A stretch of 64,000 bases of DNA from Terebella lapidaria. Lineage: Eukaryota > Annelida > Polychaeta > Terebellida > Terebellidae. Made by a program: the position numbers and the translations under genes. The notes under the pieces are model-generated. The model was not told where the DNA came from and made no database searches. It worked only from the letters and a program-made list of their open reading frames with translations. The stretch lies in NCBI GenBank assembly GCA_949152475.1, contig OX424563.1, positions 8,281,001 to 8,345,000 of the forward strand, written 5' to 3'. Shown here in pieces: positions 24,060 to 34,867 of the stretch (its first letter is position 1; each line of letters starts with the position of its first letter).

Positions 24060-25605
24060 TCCAATTAGTCCAAATATATGATACACATATAAGATATCTA
24101 TATTTGTTGCGTCAGGAAACCAACGGAAATGAACCGGAAATCCAACAAACTTCGCCAATTTATAAACGCCTTCACGTTTATTCATTTGGGTATAAACATG
24201 GAATAGACCACGATGCAAGGTATCTCGTTGCTCAAACTTTGGAAGCTGCAACAAAAATGGAAGTTCGGTTATTGTTCACAGAGAGCTGGAATGCTGAAAC
24301 CGTATTTTAAGTTGTATTCGTAGAACTAGAATGTCACCAAAAACTTTTTTTTCCGAAAATCGTTCACTACTACCAGCACAAAGTGGTATCCACTTTCAGT
24401 GCCAGAAGAACTTGGGGACATTATTTTGATTTCGACAACAGCAACGCCTGCCGTCATCATGGAGCCTATAAGCGAGATGATTAGTGGCAATATATTGTAC
24501 ATGAGAGGGATCAAGCTGACGGAAATTACGCGTATTAACTATCCTAGCTATGTCAAGGACCAGAGAGAGTGGAGTGAAAGAAATATTTATTACAATGTAA
24601 AAGAGAGTTAATGCCAGCTGTCTTAAATCATTTGAAGTACACTCTCGAGTGAACATTCAAGGAGGACTGACATTATTTGTTGTTGATTTCATAATACATA
24701 TACGCGAATTTCACAGAAAGATCAATCGATGTCATGAGCCGTTATCCAGAACGTGGTTGTATGACATACAAACGGATAGGGGATGACAGGTTGGATTTTT
24801 AGCACAAAGATGGAATGTTGAAGATGTGATACGAAAATTATGGTTTCGGGAGGTAAATTCCACCACGGCAATTAATATGCATATATGAGATACAAAAATA
24901 GTGTATAGTCGCTTGTAACTCGGTGTCTATTCCCAAAGTATAATCAAGATTCGTACATTTAAACTGATGTTAATATTTTGTTGTTAATATCAATTTGGTG
25001 ACTGCGAAATTCTTTTAATTTTGTTAATATGATGTAAATATCATGATCGTGCGAGCGTGAATCAACATGATCCAAATCACCCCATATAATCGACCCGATG
25101 GAATATGTTTGTGAGTGGAGCCACATCCTCTACACACGCCCTCGTCCTGGTGATACTTGTGTTCAGCTTATTTCGATGCGATTCTTGTTTGTTCAGTTGC
25201 CTGCAAGAAACCACACTTGGTAACACACCCTTGCATGATACCTCCTGATATGGGATATACCACAAAAAATATATACCACTTATAGGATAAGATCATTTCT
25301 GCAAATGCAGGTTTCATGTAATACATTCTCCATTCCCAATCTGCCCTATAGATTGGAAGCCTCGATATGAGGATGTTATTGTCTGGTTTTTTAGCATAAG
25401 AATAAATTCGTCTGAACTCCTTCCTATCCTTGGAGTCCAGACTCTATGATGGCTGAAGAGACCATTATGCACATATGTAATTCATTATTTTACATTATTT
25501 TCCTTTCACATACATATAATAAATTGTTTTCTCTATATCCACGTTCAGATGTTGTTTTCATGTCCCGTTTGGACAGTTTACACTCTCACACATTGGGATA
25601 TGAGA
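24060..25605 (-). repeat. Ancient segment F1, 3' part, reversed copy
   Basis: The reverse strand aligns in order with 7,360-9,420 and 11,215-12,660. Anchors are 25,590-25,555 (CAATGTGTGAGAG, ACTGTCCAAAC), 25,425-25,395 (GGAAGGAGTTCAGACGAATT), 25,110-25,060 (the ATCATGTTGATTC region), 24,560-24,360 (GGCTCCATGATGACGGC, ACTGAAAGTGGATACCACTT) and 24,215-24,170 (CGTGGTCTATTCCATG, CCAAATGAATAAACGTGAA). The forward strand at 24,399-24,611 is open and reads PEELGDIILISTTATPAVIM, partly matched by the reverse frame at 12.3 kb. Identity is around 70%. Confidence 0.7.
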
Positions 25606-25779
25606 AGGTCAAAGGTATATACTCCAAGAAAACTCCATTTTTGAATATAGAAACATCAATTGCACGTGCGCATGACATCCATTTATATTACACCTGTCCA
25701 ATGCATGCACTTTAATTAAAAGTATATACACTATAATATCGTGTGTTATGTCATCAGTCTTACCAATACCCATACTGAT

Positions 25780-26810
25780 GTATGTGCTGGATATCACAGT
25801 ACAGACATGACCTGCCATACTGCACTCAGATTGACATGGACACTTGGCTGACGACGAGCAATAAATCTGGGTATGGTTGTAGACTTTGATGTACAACTGT
25901 TTTAGAAACTTCCGAAAGGAAGTTATTTATCTGGTCTGGGATGCAAAACAGCAGTAACTTCAGTTGCATGATGGATTAGCACTAGGGAGATGCTTTGGCT
26001 ACAAAACAAATGAATAAATTATGAGACGTCTATGTCCGATGTGAACCATGTCCCTAGCGTCTACCCAGTTTACCTGATTTGGATCTAGAAGTGACCACAT
26101 ACATTATTGGTGATGAAACATACGTATGTCATGGGAATAAGGAGGCTTTTATTTGCAATTCAAAGGCAATGTTTCCCATGAGCAATACACATATGTGTAT
26201 CCCGAAACGTCCGAAAGCATTTTAGGCAATGAATCATTATATGTGTATGGTGACCAGGTGTCCGCTTGTTTCCTATTACTGACATAATCGGTACTCAAAT
26301 TTCCTCAGTTTTAAACGCAGGGTTTCAAGAACGTGTTTTGTTCCCGGAACAATCTGTTATTTGATATGTATCGCCTTTTTAAAAAGCTCACGAGTCATAA
26401 TAGCTTTCAGAGCTGTTATAAATTTATGCTATAATACTGAAAGTATTCAACAATCACACTCCAACATGCAAATCATAATCTGATAGCAGTTTCGATCCTG
26501 ATCCATTCGGTGACAGATTTTTGACCTGAAAAGCAGAGAGTAAGATGCCAGTCAAACCCATTGTGTGTATAGATTTGGGGTTCCAGTGAATGTCAATTTG
26601 TTTTTCAATACCATACAATTGTAAATACTCTCTGCCGCTGTTACAAGCTAACCATTTCCGATCGCTATCGACATGGACTGGGCTGCATGTCGTGTTTACC
26701 AGTTGGTTCTTGACATCGGGAGGTTAATTTATCAGTTATCAAGGTCACATCTGCCAGAGGGTAGATTGATGGAATCAGGAGCCTGATGGTAGTGGGCCAA
26801 TATGTTAACA
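25780..26810 (-). repeat. Ancient segment F1, 5' part, reversed copy
   Basis: Reverse complement of the 5,015-6,020 segment. Here the exon-like anchor at 25,780-25,896 is open and cysteine-rich: HTQIYCSSSAKCPCQSEC, then SMAGHVCTVIS. Six cysteines in about 25 residues suggest a secreted or extracellular domain, but I cannot name it. The donor-like TCAGGTAAAC (complement, near 26,080) is conserved in the other copy. With 24,060-25,605 this is the most complete F1 copy, about 2.75 kb with no large insertion. Confidence 0.65.
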
Positions 26811-27477
26811 GAAAGTTTTGAAATGAACCAGTTCATGATGATAAACTTTCAATCAGGACATCTAGCTCAATACCAATCACTTGTTATTCGCCAATATGCA
26901 TGCACAAAAATTTGATTCAACACAATATGAGATATTGACGACGATATTGTATAGACGATATTTCATGGATCAACGCAAGTACTTCTTACAATGTAATTAT
27001 GGGAACAGGAACTGCATAGTTTGTGCTGCGTACGCAAGATAAATTAAATCTGCAGATGGTTGACCCCAGTCTCATGTATCATGATAACATCGTAGTGGGC
27101 TTGACAGAGGAGCAAATCTGTTATGCATGTGCTCGCGACAACGTCATGTATGTTTCACATGATCTACAACGCTCACCCTCATGAGATCAAGTCGAGAGAT
27201 ATATTTTCAATCGATATTTAATGGAAAAATTAATATGGAAATTAGCAAGAACCTTTTTTTATCTGACATTAAAAATCTAGTTTTTAATCTGACATTTTCG
27301 CTGCTTTGAAAACAAGAAAAATACCAAATAGGCCTATAAAACAAAATATGGCCATTGAAATACCTAACTAAATGATGACATTAACAAAAGAGAAAAAAAT
27401 AAATTATTTTGCAGGAACGAAACCAACAAATATATTTCCAAATGTGGTCATTTAAAAGATTGGGGTTGGAAACATAG
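26811..27477. other. AT-rich stretch, nothing recognised
   Basis: No frame, RNA gene or repeat match supported. A short direct duplication of a TCTGACATT word with AATCTAGTTTTTAATCTGAC occurs near 27,260-27,297. Confidence 0.45.
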
Positions 27478-27752
27478 CATAGCCATCACTTTTGGCTTGT
27501 GATTTCGTATTTATGTTCTTGTCATATATCTATTCCATGGGGTTTGTTTCGGATTTCTAAATTATTTTCATAGGTTGTTTGGCAGTTGTACATTTTTACT
27601 CATTCCATCAGGTGTACAGTAGAAACAACTACATTTACCACACTGTATTTGGTCGGGCTTTGTTTCTATTGCAAAGTGTTGTATTTTACGTTTGTTATTG
27701 GAATCATCAAAATTTGGCTGTATTGGCGGTAATAGATTGATACTTACAATAA
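27478..27752 (+). mobile_element. Small MITE-like repeat, forward copy
   Basis: Runs from the outer segment (TTGGCTTGTGATT at 27,492, CCATGGGGTTTGTTTC at 27,534) through CCATCAGGTGTACAGTAGAAAC, GGTCGGGCTTTGTTTCTATT and CATCAAAATTTGGCTGTA to the standard terminus GGTAATAGATTGATACTTAC at 27,730. It is slightly shorter than other members in the middle. No protein is encoded. Confidence 0.65.
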
Positions 27753-29015
27753 TATAGACACCAAAATCATGCTTCTACTGTGAATTGTTCTCGAGTGTCC
27801 GTTTTCGTGATGTGATATAGTTCACGTGTCGGAGAGATGTTTTCGGCTAAATCGCGTTTTGATTTTTTCAGGTTTACTCAAGGTTTCCCAAATTCTAGAA
27901 CCCTGGAAATAACACTTCTAGATACCACATGAAATAATTATTAGAACGGATTTAAAAAAAAATATATCACAACGTTTGATCATATAATGATCATATCATT
28001 ATTTATTACGTTTAAAGCGATTATAATTTCAGGGTGTTTTGAAGGTCTAAGATAATTTCCATAAAATATTCACCATAATATGCGACATTGTGGATGCAGA
28101 CCGGAGCCAATGGTCCCCAATGATACCCCATGTCAGTATATATTCGTGTATTCTAATTTCCTGCAGGCGCATGTCAGAGTCCATTTAGGGGAACACAAAA
28201 CACAATGCCTGAGAGATATAAAGTCAACTCAAGTGTTCAACGGATACGCTCAAGGGCAGAGATATGTGAAAAGTGGAGACATAGCAGTAATATTTTTTTC
28301 TCATCTGAACGTGCTATTCAAACCATTGCTACTATATTTTTGAGTCAAGGGAATTAGTGGTTTTCAACACCGAGAAAAAGTTCCGATCCAACCACGAGAT
28401 ATATTTACTGTACCCACCATGGAACTTACGGTATTGTATTACATCAATAAAGATTACAAATTGAAAATGAAATGAAAAGTTCTGACGTTGATACAAGTAC
28501 CTAAGGAATATTGCTATTCTGGCATGTCAATGATCAGTTCTCTTCGTCTTAAACAATATGACGTTGTGTTCATATGAGGGTTTTATAAACATCATCGAAA
28601 TGTTGTGGTAATGGAGTCCTAGGTGGACAATACATTCCAACATGTATTGCCAGGGCAGATTCCTGAGACTGATTTACTTAGTGACCACTCAGTGAAAGTG
28701 ATGTCCCGAGGCGCTGTTTTATGGAAACAAAACGAGATATCAGGAGTGACCGCGGATGATTCCATTAGCCACTGGCACCCGTTAGAAAAACATTTTTATT
28801 ATTGAATGGTTTTGTTTTGTTCCGATTGCAAGTCTTGAAGGTCAAGCCACATATTGTGTATTCCAGTACCATTTTCATGCCAATTTGATACATGTATAAA
28901 TCACGGAAATTGACTCTATGATTTTTTTTTCAAGTTGTGATCTCGATCAATATAATGTAACTCGCAATTGTCATTCTATTTCCATGTCAGCATGTTTGTT
29001 CTAATCAATTCAAGG
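27753..29015. other. Stretch with short frames, no supported gene
   Basis: A forward open frame at 28,080-28,343 begins MRHCGCRPEPMVPNDTPCQY and is less AT-rich than its flanks, but I recognise no domain and no splice context decides it. The 28,640-28,745 part resembles 23,240-23,330 (see there). Otherwise nothing. Confidence 0.35.
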
Positions 29016-29411
29016 TAGTCCGCTCGAAACAGTGAGGGGAGGGGGTCAAAATAAATAACTGTATCTACATATTGTAGAGTTTCAAAATGACATATTTTGT
29101 AGAGTAACTGATCAGCATCCTAAAACTGAAAAGAGAATAGGGGGTCACCGTATCCGTTAGCATTGAAAACACGATGCAATATGCGAATATGGACAATAGA
29201 TGAGCAAAAATGCCACAATTCATGTCATTATGGTAAATGTTTGTGATTTTGATCGAATATGTCGAAGAAACCAGCACTGTGACCCCCTATTTTCTTTTCA
29301 GTATCAGGATCCTCATCAGTTACTCTATATAATATGTCATTTTTAAGAGATAATATTCAATAAATAACTATTAAATTTTGACTTCGTAACCTCACTGTTA
29401 ATAGCGGACTA
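29016..29411. mobile_element. Foldback MITE with about 132-bp terminal repeats
   Basis: The element starts TAGTCCGCT (29,016) and ends AGCGGACTA (29,411). The arms, 29,016-29,149 and 29,278-29,411, are inverted repeats at roughly 75-80%. Shared parts are AACAGTGAGG, AATGACATATT, AGAGTAACTGAT, ACTGAAAAGA.AATAGGGGG and GGGTCAC. A loop of about 128 bp lies between. There is no transposase. A TA or GG-type target duplication is possible but not clear. A similar short word string (GAAAAGAGAAAACAAAATTG, GGGGTCACC) near 48,523-48,548 may be a fragment of a relative. Confidence 0.75.
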
Positions 29412-29963
29412 GGTTAATCAGCCCGTTTCACAGATACTGTTTACCTTTTTTCATCAACTCTTTGTCCCACAACTTATTTCTTGTTCAGGAACACCGGGTT
29501 CACAAATCGCACCCAAAACAAATTCACAAATCGCACCCAATATGTCTTTATCTGTCTTTTACGCATGGCAAGTGAGAAATTGGTTCGTCAACATGTCCTT
29601 CATTTTGAAGAGCAAAACGAACTACCCCATGAGGGCAAATATATGATCAAGTCATCTCGTACCAGCATGTTTCATCACAGTTACAGGGGGATTATAATAC
29701 ACCTACTGGCACTTCCTGGAAGGATGACTGGAAGTGTAGGATATAGAATTCGCGATTTCATATTTCATAGAACTACCTCGTTATCTCAAGAGTAAATCAC
29801 TGCTTACACTGTGTAATAATGTGTATTGAATATACGCATTCTCCGAAACCAAATGTTGATAATTGCTTTATTATATAAAGCACGTGAAAAGCTAGTAAAA
29901 TCGTTACGCAAATTCCCGAGTAGTGCCGAATACTTGCAGAAACTATATCATATGTACGGAAGC
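29412..29963. other. Short unrecognised frame region
   Basis: A forward open frame at 29,481-29,795 (104 codons) begins MFRNTGFTNRTQNKFTNRTQ and has an internal CACAAATCGCACCCAA duplication at its start. No domain recognised, no flanking splice or promoter evidence, and no second copy in the window. Unsupported as a gene. Confidence 0.3.
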
Positions 29964-30474
29964 CCATAGGTGACATGTGCGTAAAAAATGTCTATGTCTT
30001 TTCCAGCAAAAAGCTAGCACGTTCGAACCTGGAAGCATTTAACACTATCACGTTCGCACGTGGAAACTTCAGGAGCTACCACATTCGCACGTGCAAAGAT
30101 TTGGGTGTAGTGGCATCAAATGCTTTCACGTGTGAACGTGGTAGCTTCGAATCTTCTACGTGTGAACGTGGAAACCTACATCTTTCTACGTTTGAATGTG
30201 ATAGGTTTTAAAGTTTCTACGTGAGAACGTGAAAGCATATATTGTTTCCACGTGTGAACGTGGTAGCTTCGGACTTTCTACGTGTGAACGTGGAAGCCTA
30301 AAACCTTTCTGCGTGCGAACGTGATAAGTTTTAAACTTACCACGTGCGAACGTGATAGCGCTAAATGCTTCCACGTGCGAACGTGGTAGCTTTGAACTTT
30401 CTACGTTCGAACGTGCAAGATTTTTACTAGAAAAAACTCCAAATTGTTTTCCCGCATATGTCACCTGTGAAATG
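29964..30474. mobile_element. Foldback element enclosing a CACGTG-rich array
   Basis: The outer 60-65 bp on each side are inverted repeats: GGTGACATGTGCG, TTTTCCAGCAAAAAGCTAGC and CACGTTCGAAC on the left; their complements (GTTCGAACGTGCAAG, TTTTTACTAGAAAAAAC, GCATATGTCACC) on the right. Between them lie about 11 units of 30-37 bp built on CACGTG.GAACGTG. The units face inward from both sides, with a switch near 30,110. E-box-like CACGTG and CGTGTGAACGTG words recur. Translations of opposite strands give similar peptides, as expected of an inverted repeat. The left edge of the 7,338-bp tandem duplication falls inside this array. Confidence 0.7.
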
Positions 30475-30640
30475 TATGCATCAACCTATTACTACCCAAT
30501 ACAATCAGGTTTTGATGATTCGAAAAACAAATTTAATACAAACTGTTGGGACAAAAACAAGCCCGACCAAATATTTGTATTCAATGTATGTATACAGGTG
30601 TGTCAGGCAGCTTTACCAATCTCCCATGGATGTGGAACAA
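30475..30640 (-). mobile_element. Decayed MITE-like repeat, reversed
   Basis: A diverged family member: GTATGCATCAACCTATTACT, CAGGTTTTGATGATTCGAAA and AACAAGCCCGACCAAAT are recognisable, then it fades into CAGGTGTGTCAGGCAG. It begins exactly at the right end of the CACGTG foldback element. The same copy appears at 37,813-37,978 in the second tandem unit. Confidence 0.5.
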
Positions 30641-30954
30641 TGCAGAACTTCGAATGTTGCGAGTATTGTCATAAGCACTATTCTACTTATTGTTAAATTT
30701 CATGCAAGGAAAACATTGGAAATACAAGGTTTGACAATTATTTCGGACTGAAATTCATTGTTTGGGCAAAATGCTAACTTGTGATTTTATTAAACGATGC
30801 TCATTACGTTTCGGTAGTTACTAATTTATTTCCATTGTGCAAATATGCTTCTGTTTTACATTGTTTTATGAACAAACAGTATGTCAATACAACGCACCAC
30901 AACATCTATTTGGTACGTTGTACTGATATATTTAATCTCACTTACCATTATGAT

Positions 30955-33310
30955 ATATGCTTGAGGAGGGCGAATATTTAATTTCCTGTACGTGGCTGTT
31001 AACATTCACAAGGTATGAAGACATGTCAGCACACAATAGAGATTTTCACATCAATTTCCGATTGCTTGTAATTTTTATCTCGAGGGGAAATCTCCTTTTA
31101 CATGTAAGATTCAATAGCGAATTTCCCGTTATTTATTTTCACCTGGAATAAACTGATGGGTGGAATTACCACTTAATATCCCGCGCGAAACTTATAATGA
31201 CTTTTTTAATGAAAATCTATATTAAGTGATATACTTAATGAATATATAGGATATTTCTTGAATTATGCATTATGAGTAGGACATTATCATATTACTCATA
31301 TATCCAACTGAAAGAAGTATATTGTATAAGAGATCGGCTTACAATGTACAGTCATGCATCTATTCAGCATGAGGCTAACTCATGGTATTTATTTTTTTTA
31401 CGTTTGTGTATACTTGTTGTGGTATTTTATTATTGTTGTTATTTTCATTAGTTATACTGGCTTATGGTCTGGTTATGTCTTTCCATGTGAAATTGCCCAC
31501 TCTAGCTGCATGGAAGAACATTGTCGAGTTTTCACTGCAACCTCAAGTGTGTGACGTTGAATGTCAACGTTTCTCTTAGTTTGGGACGAAATAACGTGTG
31601 AATTCAAAGCAACAAAAATATGGGATAATGTACAGCTCGGATGGTTGTAGCTGGTATATGATGGCCGTATCATAGCAATGGAACAAAAAATATCATATTA
31701 TGAACCCCCACCTGCCTTTCCTATTTAATATTATGCACCATATAAGTAATTGCGAAAGGAATGATGTCTCATTTCTCCGAATGAAATGGCATCAATAAAT
31801 GGATGTTAACGTAGTGATTGCGAAATAATATGCATATTAGAGCAGGGATTTGGTCTCAACACCGGGGGTTATGGTACTATCAGGGTCAGGTGAAACAATG
31901 TGACCAGCAGGGTCAGGTCAAGCACAAAGTCTAAGCTGGCGTGGTTTAAGCATAATACCGCATTTCTCCCAGGATGCAGAGAGCGGATGCACTTTTAAAT
32001 TTTGTCTACATGATGAATGTTCGTGGACAAGAAACAGGTAAGAGCTGACAGTGTGCTATCATTAGCAATGCCATTCATTGCATGTAGGATCCATGTCAAG
32101 ATCAATGTGAAATTCACATTTTATATTGAGCTGTTGATTCGTTTGTGTTATTTGACCGAAAATCAAACACACTTCAATGAAACGGGAGAGGGAGAGAAAA
32201 TATCCATCAATACCATCCTCTGGATTATTATGGGATAATTACACAAAAAGCAATATATTTATCAAAGTCTGATATGGTGACACGCACACAATGTGTTGCC
32301 AATCAGAGACAAAACCGACTGACATGAATCAGCTAAAATTGCTGATTGGTTAATCTATTTTGCGAAAGAAACTATCAATAGACATAGAAATGGAGGCAAA
32401 TATGCAATATGCGTCCATCCAATAATACTCTTATATTGCAACCAGATAATAATAAACAAAATGACCTTGTACCATTATTGTTGCTGGTTTTGTCGTTCTG
32501 GTTTTATGCTGTTATTCAGTGCTCAGTGGGTGATAACTACGTCAACAAGCTTCTGTTTTCTGAATATTGATTGTCACGCCAGGTTCTGAGCATATATTAA
32601 GAACTATAATACACTGACATTATATATTTCATATTTCCTAACACTAATATAACACTGATGGGTCCTAACAAACGTGACTATTGGTATCATTTTTCAAATC
32701 AACTGTAGGTGGATACAATAGGATATCCATGCGTCATGTAGTCATGTTGCTTAATTGAAACCAATGGCGTCACATTATATCTCCTCTTATTCCATCCCCC
32801 ATGTGACCATTTCCCCAGTTACTGTCAAAACGTTTGTCGTGTGAATATAATACCAGTGATTGTCGTTTCTAAGCATTTGATACTTTCATATACGTGTGGC
32901 AAAACAGCCTTGAGTTTTGTCGGAACTTGTATATGGACATATGCAGATTGCACTTGCAGAGATGTATGATGTCAACAATAAATTACAGTTAATGTCTCGT
33001 CTTACCTCATGCAATACATTATAAATGATTTGCTTGAATCATGCGTTTTCTGAATGCTAATGTGGAGATGAAAACCTTCCATTCAATTTGTGTAATTTCA
33101 TATTGGTTTTGTGTTCATGTTAAGGAAGAGTTGAGTAAAATAGTTATAGATACATGTAGAATTATCACAAATATCACACTCAAATTCCCCTTACGAGTAT
33201 TGATCGAGCATTTATATTCGTGCCATTTCTGTTCTGAACCCATTCGTTGGTGATCCCAAGCAGAATGCCGGAATGGATATTTATCCTTCAAATCAAACAT
33301 TGTATGAGAT
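30955..33310 (+). repeat. Ancient segment F2, copy in tandem unit 1
   Basis: Aligns in order with 57,030-62,330. Anchors: 30,963 GAGGGCGAATATTTAATTTC against 57,028 GAGGGCGAGTTTCAATTTCC; 31,045-31,150, where the short frame HINFRLLVIF ending FHLE and a stop parallels YINFRLPVIV ending FHLG and a stop; 32,028-32,180, with the conserved donor-like ACAGGTAAGAGCTGAC; 32,480-32,590 with GTGGGTGATAACTAC; and 33,040-33,245 with TTCTGAATGCTAA and TCTGAACCCATTC. The late part also aligns with reversed 18,165-18,695. The product is unknown; conserved frames and donor-like sites make a decayed duplicated gene plausible. Confidence 0.65.
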
Positions 33311-33597
33311 TACCTGCTATTGTCAACAAAAATATCGATAAATCAGTCATAATTTGGTGTTTCAATTATGCCTACCTCGTTCATTGCAACTGTAGACACC
33401 CTAGTAGAATGAAGACACCTGATACACATATTCAAATGTTCGATTGGCGTTCCAATGTGGATTGGCGTTGATACAGAAGACTGACTGACATTTTGTTGAC
33501 AATAGCAGCGGTCCAGAAACTGAAACAAATTGAATAACCAGCTTTCAGTGACGCGAAATTCAGCCAATATTATGCAATACAAACACATTTCAAATTT

Positions 33598-33912
33598 ACG
33601 GAAGCGTATTACCGCCATGCAAAAAATTTTTTTTATCTCGCCGTGGCGAGTTACTATCTCGCCGTGGCGAGTTAGTATCTCGCCGTGGCGAGTTAGCTAT
33701 CTCGCCGTGGCGAGTTACTATCTCGCCGTGGCGAGTTACTATCTCGCCATGGCGAGTTACTATCTTGCCGTGGCGAGTTAGCTATCTTGCCGTGGCGAGT
33801 TACTATCTTGCCGTGGCGAGTTAGCTATCTCGCCCAGGCGAGTTACTATCTCGCCGTGGCGAGTTACTATCTCGCCGTGGCGAGTTACTATCTTGCCGTG
33901 GCGAGTTACTAT
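33598..33912 (+). repeat. Array of 13 short palindromes, unit 1
   Basis: After a flank GGAAGCGTATTACCGCCATG and an A/T-run spacer, 13 units of 20-22 bp follow. Each is CTCGCCGTGGCGAG, a palindrome with 6-bp arms around GT, spaced by TTACTAT, TTAGTAT or TTAGCTAT. A few units vary (CTTGCC, CATGG, CCAGG). Each unit could form a small cruciform or RNA hairpin. An inverted copy with the same flank occurs at 46,026-46,285, which marks this as the end of a mobile family and not a local satellite. The array is translatable (SPWRVS, LAVASY), a by-product of its period. Confidence 0.85.
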
Positions 33913-34417
33913 TCTGTCTTCAATAGCATCGTGACGTAGCCCCCAAGGTCATCTGAGATTAATTTCAAGGTTACCAAAAAATGAGCCCTTCACATAATTG
34001 TGACTTCCTACATGTTTAGCATATGAACCCATAATACGAACTTATAAAAGTTTCTCAAGGGTATCTTATGGCCAATCTGTGCAATTTGGTGTAGCTATAA
34101 CTTTTATCCGAGCACTCGAGGTCTGCTGGAGTCAAGTCCATGTTCATCAGAAAATGCACCACACATTAAATTGAATATATTTAGGAAAGGATAGGATAAA
34201 TAGCTATCCTGTTCTAACCCTGATTCTATTAATACAAATCCAGCCTCTATCATGAAGCATTCAGCGTTCAGGCGAGAGTTTTTATAAAGTGGTCATCTCG
34301 GGCCAATAATGGACGGAATTGACCGTACAATATAACGTGAACTGGAAATAGGTTCTGGGTAGAACGTTTTACGGTTGTTTGAGCTTATACATATATGAAA
34401 CCTCAACAGTTTCATTT
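33913..34417. other. Unassigned stretch between arrays
   Basis: Contains TCAAGGTTACC-like words but no tandem units. No gene or RNA was recognised. The matching stretch in the second tandem unit is 41,251-41,755. Confidence 0.4.
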
Positions 34418-34785
34418 AAAACCTTTTTGAAAGGTTCTTTGTGTGGAACCTTTTTCACGGAACCTCAAAGGTTCTTTGTAAAGAAAATTTGGAATTATGA
34501 GATGAGGTTTTTGTAAAGGTTCAACCCGGGTTCTTTCACAACCAGTGAATTGAAGCTTTTGGGGGTACTTCAAGGTACCATCAAATCACGTTTAGGTTCT
34601 TTGAAGAACTCTCCCTGATTCGAATATGTTTCCATAAAAAAAATCAGTTCCATATTGACCCATTTCAGGTTCTTTGCAGGTTAGGTAAAGAACCTCCAAG
34701 TGGTTCAATATTTGTTCACTCCAAAGTACTCAAGTTTCTAAATAGAACATTTCAGGTTCTTCAGAGAACCTTTCAATTGTTATCA
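34418..34785 (+). repeat. AGGTTCTTT / AAAGAACCT palindrome cluster
   Basis: About a dozen copies of GGTTCTTT or AAAGAACC (and close variants such as AACCTTTTT, GAAAGGTTC and GAAGAACTC) occur in about 370 bp on both strands. Examples: GAAAGGTTCTTTGTG (34,429), CAAAGGTTCTTTGTAAAG (34,466), AGGTTCTTTGAAGAAC (34,593) and GGTAAAGAACCTCC (34,684). Spacing is irregular, so this is not a simple tandem repeat. The pattern may be a foldback element built of small palindromes. Duplicated at 41,756-42,123. Confidence 0.65.
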
Positions 34786-34867
34786 AAAGAATATCCTATG
34801 GTCCAAAATAAGTTGTTTGAAACACATCAATTTCATATTGAACCTTCGAAAGCTCTATAGTTAAAAA

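Noticed and set aside
24326-24514. Hydrophobic reverse-strand frame as a membrane-channel segment
   Set aside because: The other two F1 copies do not keep this frame open, and the opposite strand reads at least as well.
27478-27752. LTR-like termini in the MITE family
   Set aside because: No terminal TG/CA pair, no primer-binding site, and the whole element is about 350 bp.
30005-30425. CRISPR array
   Set aside because: Unit spacing varies, the parts between repeats are themselves similar, and no cas-like gene exists.
30186-30464. Repetitive peptide (PRSHVE repeats) as a protein
   Set aside because: Product of the CACGTG array; the opposite strand gives a similar peptide because the element is an inverted repeat.
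33530-33781. Frame with repeated SPWRVS and LAVASY peptides as a repeat protein
   Set aside because: The peptide repeats follow from the 21-bp DNA period of the palindrome array and appear on whichever strand is read.
33634-33912. CRISPR array
   Set aside because: Units are 20-22 bp with no unique spacers and the setting is eukaryotic; it is a palindromic satellite.
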